NCBI GenBank assembly: GCA_037953745.1
Contig: JBAKBP010007658.1
Coordinates: 33,724-97,723, forward strand
Direction of reading: 5' to 3'
Length of the DNA: 64,000 bases
From: Lithodes maja
Taxonomy: Eukaryota > Arthropoda > Malacostraca > Decapoda > Lithodidae
Position 1 is the stretch's first letter, and each line of letters opens with the position of its first letter. Both the position numbers and the translations under genes were made by a program. The notes beneath the pieces were generated by a model. It saw only the letters and a program-made list of their open reading frames with translations. It had not been told where the DNA came from and searched no databases. Shown one piece after another: positions 58,536-64,000 of the stretch.

Positions 58536-58752
58536 GAGGGGGGATCTGCTTGGTGTGGGCCAATCGGCGCTCTGCAGACCCCCGTTATCTTGTGTTGATC
58601 TCTGACCGTTTTGGTGAGGTCAGTCCTCAAGGCATTAGTGAGTTGGGTCTATAATTAGGCCTTGTAACTGGGGTTGGGTGTAACAGGGATCTGCCTTGTG
58701 TGGGCCGATCGGCTTTCTGCAGACTCCCTTTTTCTTATGTTCTTATGTTTGT
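58536..58752 (+). repeat. Two CR1-type LINE 3' ends
   Basis: GGGATCTGC.TTGTGTGGGCC..TCGGC..TCTGCAGAC occurs at 58,540 and 58,687. The second ends in TTCTTATGTTCTTATG, a short-repeat LINE tail. Same 3' UTR family as the fragment at 52,815-53,330. Confidence 0.7.
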
Positions 58753-59041
58753 GCAATGAAATATATGCAAAAAGTTTTCGGATAATCTCGCCGAGGACAC
58801 CGCCGAATCATCCCATCGCTTAATTCGCCGAAGACGTCGCAGTACATACGCCGAGGATTCGTTCATCCTTCGCATTATTTCACAATATTTTATTCAAAAT
58901 GTGACAGTTCTCGCCGAGGTCATCGGCGAACCATCGCTCAATTTGCCGATGACGTCGCATAATGTCGCCAATTACGTCGTATTCATCGGCCACATCGTCG
59001 CCGAGTGTAAACTTGTCAACGGTTTTTAACCTATAAAGCGC

Positions 59042-59960
59042 GTGCAGGGTGTAGTGAACACCACAGTTCTGGGCGGCAATATTAGGCCTCTTTCCCGCCT
59101 AAAATCACCATTTTACGATAAATATCGTTATTACTTATTCATATGCGCCTATTTTACGTTTAATATAAAGATAGTAACCTGTAACAACAATAAAACAAGT
59201 GGGAATAAACAAATTCTGGTCAAAATCGCGAATGGTAAGCGAGCGGTTCATTCATGAAGTGTGTGAGAGCTGGCAACACCCTCCTTTCTCGAGGGTTGAG
59301 GCAGTACTGAGCTACTGAGTCACACCCTCACTGTCTCTACCTTACTAACAGACACATGAACACACACTAAGATCGGGTTGGAGATGTTTACACGAAAATA
59401 TACCAATGAATTAGGGAATAACAGGGAAAATAGGTGATAATTGAAGGGGGGGGAGGGGGGGAAGGGGGGAAGGAGGGGATGTGGAGGAGTGATATGAGAT
59501 ATGGGGGAAAAAAAAAATCTAAGTGCTACTGGGGCCTTTTAACCCTTGTCTAGTGGGCCCTCTGTGGCCGTTTTGGGCCTTTTCAGGCCATTCTGACTGC
59601 TATATCAACCATCAGTATGAAAGGAACTGTATTGCGCCAAAAACTAGGCGGAAATCGCTACACAATGACGCCACATACAGCTACGTAGCACTCGTGGAGC
59701 ACTGACAGTGTTACCTCGAAGATGGAAGTTTAGCTGATTTTGCTACATTGCTCACTTTTAGCGAACTATTGGTTACACTGTCATCCTCCCGTGCGGTGGG
59801 GGAACTGGAGTTAGTGTGGGCCGGGAGGCCACAGATGTCGGACGTATGGATCATTACTATCCCACCCATTTTCACTCGATTTTCACCCTTTTTTCACCCG
59901 TTTTTTGCCAGTTTTTTTAACTCGACATAAGTCGCGAGCCGCTAGTTAAGGGTTAAAATG
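59042..59960. other. No supportable gene; G-rich tract
   Basis: The tract 59,446-59,480 is almost pure G/A. Short frames here show no motif. Confidence 0.45.
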
Positions 59961-60146
59961 TTTTTTTTAAGGCCTTCCCTCTTAAGAGCTTTGCCGCCGT
60001 CGCCCAGTAAAACCTCTTAAGAGCTTTCTCTCCGTTCCCGGGTTAACGGTCAAAATCCTATATGTCGCACAAATTTGTTGCGAAATGACAAAACTACGTC
60101 CTCGGCGAAGAAAATCGTATAAATTCGCATCAGTGGGAAAGGGGCA

Positions 60147-60900
60147 TAAGAGGTTTGTTAAACAGGAACGTTTTTTACGAAAGCTGTGTTGAGTATCTTT
60201 AAGTATGTTATTTTCCTCTAAGTGATTTACGAGTCTGTCTCTTATGAGTGTTTCTAGCATTTTACATACAACTGAGGTTAAGCTAATTGGACGATAGTTA
60301 CTGGGTAGGGATTGGCTGCCTTTTTTTAATATCGGTGTTACGTTGGCTAGCTTCCACTGATCAGGCATAGTTCCAGACTGCAAGGATTTATTGAATAGCA
60401 ATGTCAGTGGTTTGGAGAGCTCATCCTTAGCTTCCTTTAGAACTCTAGGTGAGATTGTATCAGGTCCAGGCGTTTTATTTACCTTGAGTTTATCTAAACA
60501 ATTCAATACTTCTCTCTCTGTAACGGTGATATTGCTTAGAACATTTGAATTATCAACCTGAATCGGCGATGGTGTAAGGATATCACTGAGGTCTTCTGTT
60601 GTAAAAACTGATGCAAAGAAGGTATTAAGGGCATTACTCATTTGTACTTCGTCTTTGGTGTATTCTCCATTTTCATCTACTAACGGTCCAACAGTTGAAG
60701 TAACTACTTTTTTTCTTTCTGATATAACTATAGAATAATTTCGGGTTTGTTTTACTTTGATTCGCAACATGTAACTCCAGGGTCTTTTTACTTTGTTTAA
60801 TTAACTTTTTGGCTTTGCGTCGTAGCTCTACAAATTTCACCCGTTCTTCGTCATTTTGTGAGGATTTTAATCTATCATTAGCAAACATTTTAGCAAGCAA
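60147..60900 (-). pseudogene. LINE-D N-terminal RT region
   Basis: RRKAKKLIKQSKKTLELHVA then NPKLFYSYIRKKK, a frameshift, VVTSTVGPLVDENGEYTKDE, FASVFTTEDLSDILTPSPIQ, KLKVNKTPGPDTISPRVLKE, WKLANVTPILKKGS, SNYRPISLTSVVCKMLETLI, ending SCLTNLL at the H3 edge. These are the linker and fingers of a CR1-like LINE reverse transcriptase, continued at 56,313-55,906. Confidence 0.9.
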
Positions 60901-61069
60901 ACAGTTTGAAATATCTTTATTCCACGAGAGAGAGAGACCTACCCAAGCATATACGGCCCCTAATCCTCACCCCAACCCCCTTCATAACTGCTTGTCACAC
61001 ACACTCTCACACACACACACACACACTGAACCCACTCACTCACACCTCAAGATCAGAAGGCCTCCTGGC

Positions 61070-61494
61070 ATGTCTAGCTACAACCCTAAGGGGTATTGTT
61101 GTGTTTGCGACTACTCAATAGTTGATCCACACAATGAAAGTACCAAGTGCAAGAAGGAAGACTGTAACAGTGTGTGCCACACCAAGGTGAGGGATGAGGA
61201 CGAGGAGGCGCCGTTTTTGCTGTTCCCAGACGGGAACTTTGGGGGAAAACATAGGTATTCTCTTTCCTGTAAAGTATGAGATACAATCAGCTACCAACTC
61301 TGCTTCTCTGATAACTACTCCCAGCTACACGAATCTCCTACCTGTCTTGAGATTGCCAACAAAGTAATTAAAGAACAAAGTGCCTCTCTAGCAAGACTCA
61401 CTGAACTGGCCAACAGTATAACTTCCCAGAGAGACATCTTTGTGGCGACACATTCACACTACTACTTCAACACTGAGAAACATCTCCACCAGTG
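61070..61494 (+). pseudogene. LINE ORF1-like zinc-finger fragment
   Basis: From Met at 61,070: GYCCVCDYSIVDPHNESTKC, KKEDCNSVCHTK, then FPDGNFGGKHRYSLSCKV and TGA (61,277-61,279). The frame continues openly as LHESPTCLEIANKVIKEQSA, SLARLTELANSITSQRDIFV and a coiled-coil-like stretch. C-x2-C...C...C-x4-H spacing resembles the PHD-like fingers of CR1/L2 ORF1 proteins. A GA/CA microsatellite precedes it. It has one stop and is cut off at 61,511 by a TTAA MITE. Confidence 0.6.
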
Positions 61495-61515
61495 ATATCT
61501 GTAACATGTCATTAA

Positions 61516-61929
61516 CCCCTTGAGTACCAGCGATGCACGTTATGCGTCGCCTATGTATGTAATGCAATGGTTGCGATGCAATGGTTGCGTTCGCGTTAGT
61601 TACTCTTGTCCTATGGCACCTACAGGGTTCAGATTTGTATGGGAACTGCTTTAGTATCCCACGCAACAATACCAATGGTTGATAACCCTCCAAGTCCAGC
61701 CACGTGCGTGTGGGCGCGCGCGGGTGTTATTTTCCAGTATTTTGCCTACCTATTTCCCCATTTCAATTGCGACTTTCTGCCGCCCCGCAGGACCCCTAAA
61801 TGACCTAGGTGAGCGTTTTTGTGGTTTTTCCTTCATTACTAACCCATCCCATGTGTTTTCAGGAAAACAAAATGACAACCTGCTGGTCCCACGTTGTACA
61901 TTTATATAAATCAGCTGGTGCTCAATGGG
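61516..61929. mobile_element. TTAA-type MITE (family with 43,461-43,891)
   Basis: Flanked by TTAA (61,512-61,515 and 61,930-61,933). The ends are CCCCTTGAGTACCAGCGATG and, reversed, CCCATTGAGCACCAGCTG. Inverted relative to the 43,461 copy, with which it shares most of its length. Short frames inside are not genes. Confidence 0.88.
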
Positions 61930-62019
61930 TTAATACATTTCCTCTAATTACTCTTACATAACTATATTCATTTAACTAGTGGAGTAACCCTCACCTAAGG
62001 CCTCACCATTAAGAACTTT

Positions 62020-62055
62020 TGTTATGCCCTGATTTTATTCAGGTTTAACGATTAG
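62020..62055 (-). repeat. Short LTR terminus (fragment of a second LTR)
   Basis: TGTTATGCCCTGATTTTATT and the next 16 bases repeat the outer edge of the LTR at 62,073, beyond the primer site. It looks like the last 36 bp of a 3' LTR joined to the primer site by an internal deletion. Confidence 0.75.
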
Positions 62056-62056
62056 T

Positions 62057-62071
62057 CCACCGCTGCCACCA
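62057..62071 (-). promoter_or_regulatory. LTR retrotransposon primer-binding site (tRNA-Leu type)
   Basis: The minus strand reads TGGTGGCAGCGGTGG, complementary to the 3' end of a tRNA-Leu (CCACCGCTGCCA plus CCA), one base from the LTR end (CATAACA). This is the standard place for priming minus-strand DNA synthesis. Confidence 0.75.
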
Positions 62072-62072
62072 A

Positions 62073-64000
62073 TGTTATGCCCTGATTTTATTCAGTTTAA
62101 CGATTAGTTAGGGTGAGTTCTTTCGAGAATGGAATATCCAAATTCACACAAATACATATAAGAAAGACAACAGGGATACATAATTATAATATCGAAATAT
62201 TGTTTGCAATACAGTTTATTCACTTAAGTCCTAAATACATAAAATGAGGGCTAAAGATGCTATCATAAGTAGTTCATAGGGTACAACTCCAACTTAATTT
62301 CTCCCAGCACGATCGCGGATCTAGATGGAGATCAGGTATATTCAATTCAACTTAGTTATGGAATCTTCTTCTGGAGAAACATACGCACTGTTCTCGTTTC
62401 GAAAGTCTTCTAGTAACTTCACTAAAATCAGATTCTTATTAATAATCACGATTTATCTTGACTTGAAATTCGTTCATGAATAATACTGGACGAGGTTATA
62501 TAAGTTCCTATTTTTGTGGGCACGAAATATGGAAGCTTATGCACTGATGGAATTATTTAGTTTGAGTTCAAGTTTGTGGACTCTAAAATATTACGGCACT
62601 TGATGAGATTATTTTCAGAGTTCATTGATGTATGAAAATCCTCTTATTTGGTATAAATTCCTAAGTATGTAAAATAAGTGTTCTATGCGTATTTATCTCT
62701 TGAACACGTAAGTTATTAACCTTGTACTATTTATTAAGCTACGGTAATATTTGATTCGATTAACTCAAAGTTTTTAGGGTTGCCGGACACTGTTTTATTT
62801 TTATCACTTGGCGGAAATATGACAGAGTGATGGATGCTTAAAATCCGTCTTATTTTGTATATTGATTATTCTTGGAGTTATGACGTCGTCGTAGTAAATC
62901 TGGTTATTACTAATGCATACTTAATATTAATCTTCTTCCATAGATTAATTTAGAGGAAAATTTTTACAAACTTTTCACGTATTTAGAGGCATTAAGAACT
63001 CTGTTTATTCGGAATCACTTTTGAACTCTAACTTCTTTGTATCTCGTCACTGATACTGATTTGTTGTAGTTTCTATATTCTCTCTTTCTTGTGAAGAGAT
63101 AATTATGCACTAGTTGATGATATCTTCTGATGCTCCGTGGGCCGTCCAGGTTGGCCGGTCGTGTGAAGATAAGTTACAGTTGGGTTAATGGGCGTGGGGT
63201 CTTGAATATGGCTCCGTAACTAGTAATGAAACAGTTGGCACCATATCGGACTAACGCGAGTATTTAAGCCTATAGCTTTATCAAATATACTCGACTGTCT
63301 GACCTTTTTTTAACCGGTGATGAAGTTCTGTTAAGGTACTCTTGAAGTAAGGTTTTAAATATTGTGTCTCAGGGTTGCCGGATTAACACAATATCGGACT
63401 AACGCAAGAAGAGTAGAGGTATTGCTCTTCTTGACTGTCACTAACCTTTGTAGGAGGATCAAAGAACTCAGGGCGGTGTTTACCTTTTAGTCGCAAATTC
63501 TGGTGGGGTGCCACAGACAATTTGCGCCTAGGATTTATATATGCAGAGTTCCTGTGAGGGTGTCTCGCTAAACTCTTCTAACACAAAAGATCTTTCTACC
63601 TTAGATCTCTGTGAGTAATGTTAGTATAATTTCCCAATAGTGAAATGTTGAAAGGTAGGGGTGCCTGTGTCTTTCAACGTTTAACTATAAAGAAATATAA
63701 CCTAATGAAAGTAAATAAATTATCCTGGGGTGCCAGAAATAATAAAGTTACTTTTATATATAGGTCACTATTGTTGTACTGTACTAAAAATATTAAAATG
63801 TAAGTGAAGGGGTGCCTACACACATGAATTTTAATATAAAAGATACAGACTATTAGACGTCTCTATGTTAAATGATTGGGTTGCCACAATTAACAATGAT
63901 CCTAGAATAGGATTTATTATCCACAGACAGTATAAGGACTTCGGGGTGCCGTCATCCAAAACTATTAGGAAGGGTAATAATAATCTTTCTCCAGAGCGGG
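62073..64000 (-). mobile_element. LTR (partial, long) of an LTR retrotransposon
   Basis: On the minus strand the LTR ends in GAATAAAATCAGGGCATAACA-type sequence, with an AATAAA poly-A signal near its end and a TG...CA boundary followed by the primer site. The other edge is not within the window, so the LTR is at least 1.9 kb. There is no open frame of note. GGGGTGCC motifs recur through it. Confidence 0.65.
63372..63950. repeat. Regular GGGGTGCC motifs inside the LTR
   Basis: GGG(G/T)TGCC at 63,372, 63,505, 63,658, 63,727, 63,809, 63,878 and 63,943 (and 62,777), all in the same orientation. The last five are 65-82 bp apart, with AT-rich spacers that share ATAATAAAGT/ATATAAAGAT words. A decayed tandem repeat or an array of binding sites. 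Confidence 0.8.

Larger units (their letters stand above)
57412..60042. mobile_element. TTAA-type element with piggyBac termini, non-coding
   Basis: Flanked by TTAA (57,408-57,411 and 60,043-60,046). The ends are CCCGGGAGCTGCGGGAAGAC and, reversed, CCCGGGAACGGAGAG, each followed by CTCTTAAGAG motifs as at the 5' end of the piggyBac at 26,577. The contents are poly-A (57,507-57,543), inverted repeats at 58,262-58,520, and CR1-type 3' ends. No transposase frame. It overlaps the right part of H3. Confidence 0.78.
56314..60146. mobile_element. PIF/Harbinger-like non-autonomous element H3
   Basis: The duplication TAA (56,311-56,313 and 60,147-60,149) flanks terminal repeats TGCCCCTTTCCCACTG, then GTGCGAATTCATACGATTTT and its mirror. 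It sits inside the LINE-D reverse transcriptase, and excision of the element plus one TAA restores the RT frame. About 350 bp on the left and 58,770-59,010 on the right are dense in CGCCGA/TCGCA words. No transposase. Two TTAA elements and a palindrome are nested inside. Confidence 0.88.
55046..60930 (-). mobile_element. LINE-D (CR1-like), interrupted
   Basis: Minus-strand LINE: N-terminal RT part at 60,147-60,900, RT palm at 55,906-56,313, and C-terminal end at 55,046-55,340. H3 (56,314-60,146) separates the first two parts, and a poly-A-tailed LINE fragment (55,341-55,905) replaces about 500 bp between the last two. The endonuclease is absent. Confidence 0.85.

Noticed and set aside
57412..60042. 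A complete autonomous piggyBac
   Set aside because: The ends fit, but no transposase frame is present inside.

Overview
This window looks like intergenic, transposon-saturated DNA from an animal nuclear genome, most likely a decapod crustacean. The evidence for that is the set of APE-type LINE families, the tRNA-derived SINEs with a TAAATAGGTACCTGG-type body, very long TA, CA and CT microsatellites, short TTAGG runs, and eukaryote-only transposases (piggyBac, HARBI1-like, XPG-nuclease/Academ-like). The species assignment is inference. I see no bacterial-style gene, no intact host gene, no CRISPR array and no true tRNA or rRNA gene. Nearly every coding stretch is a retrotransposon or transposase remnant with stops or frameshifts.

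Layout. 1-16,532: a large inverted duplication. The left arm (1-1635) is repeated in reverse at 6205-16,532. The arms differ by later insertions: a tRNA-SINE (133-722) in the left arm, and a LINE (6770-9920) and a 6.4-kb PIF/Harbinger-like element (10,050-16,436) in the right arm. The last carries a 30-bp minisatellite split by a third copy of the same LINE. 17,640-27,104: a 9.5-kb element with long terminal inverted repeats and a GTT target duplication. It holds a broken gene for an XPG/FEN-like nuclease with a Cys-rich tail (Academ-like), itself invaded by a LINE fragment, a hAT MITE and a broken piggyBac. 27,553-41,863: a LINE (LINE-A) with a 16-bp target duplication, expanded to 14.3 kb by a nested DNA transposon of an unnamed family (29,237-36,445, itself full of piggyBac-like TTAA elements) and by a second LINE (LINE-B, 37,801-40,996). 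Both LINEs encode 2A-type DIExNPGP motifs.

43-52 kb holds a TTAA MITE, a HARBI1-type Harbinger remnant with one transposase exon and a splice donor, a LINE 3' end, two degenerate repeat blocks, a second copy of the SINE and a LINE-A-like endonuclease scrap. 52,424-54,024 is a second Harbinger-like element. 55,046-60,930 is a LINE (LINE-D) split by a third Harbinger-like element (56,314-60,146), which carries a palindrome and TTAA elements. 61-64 kb holds a zinc-finger LINE ORF1 scrap, a TTAA MITE and the edge of an LTR retrotransposon with a tRNA-Leu-type primer site.

The genes do not form a pathway. What ties the window together is nesting. In several places an inverted partner or an interrupted reading frame preserves the empty target site, so boundaries, target duplications and relative insertion order can be read from this one sequence.
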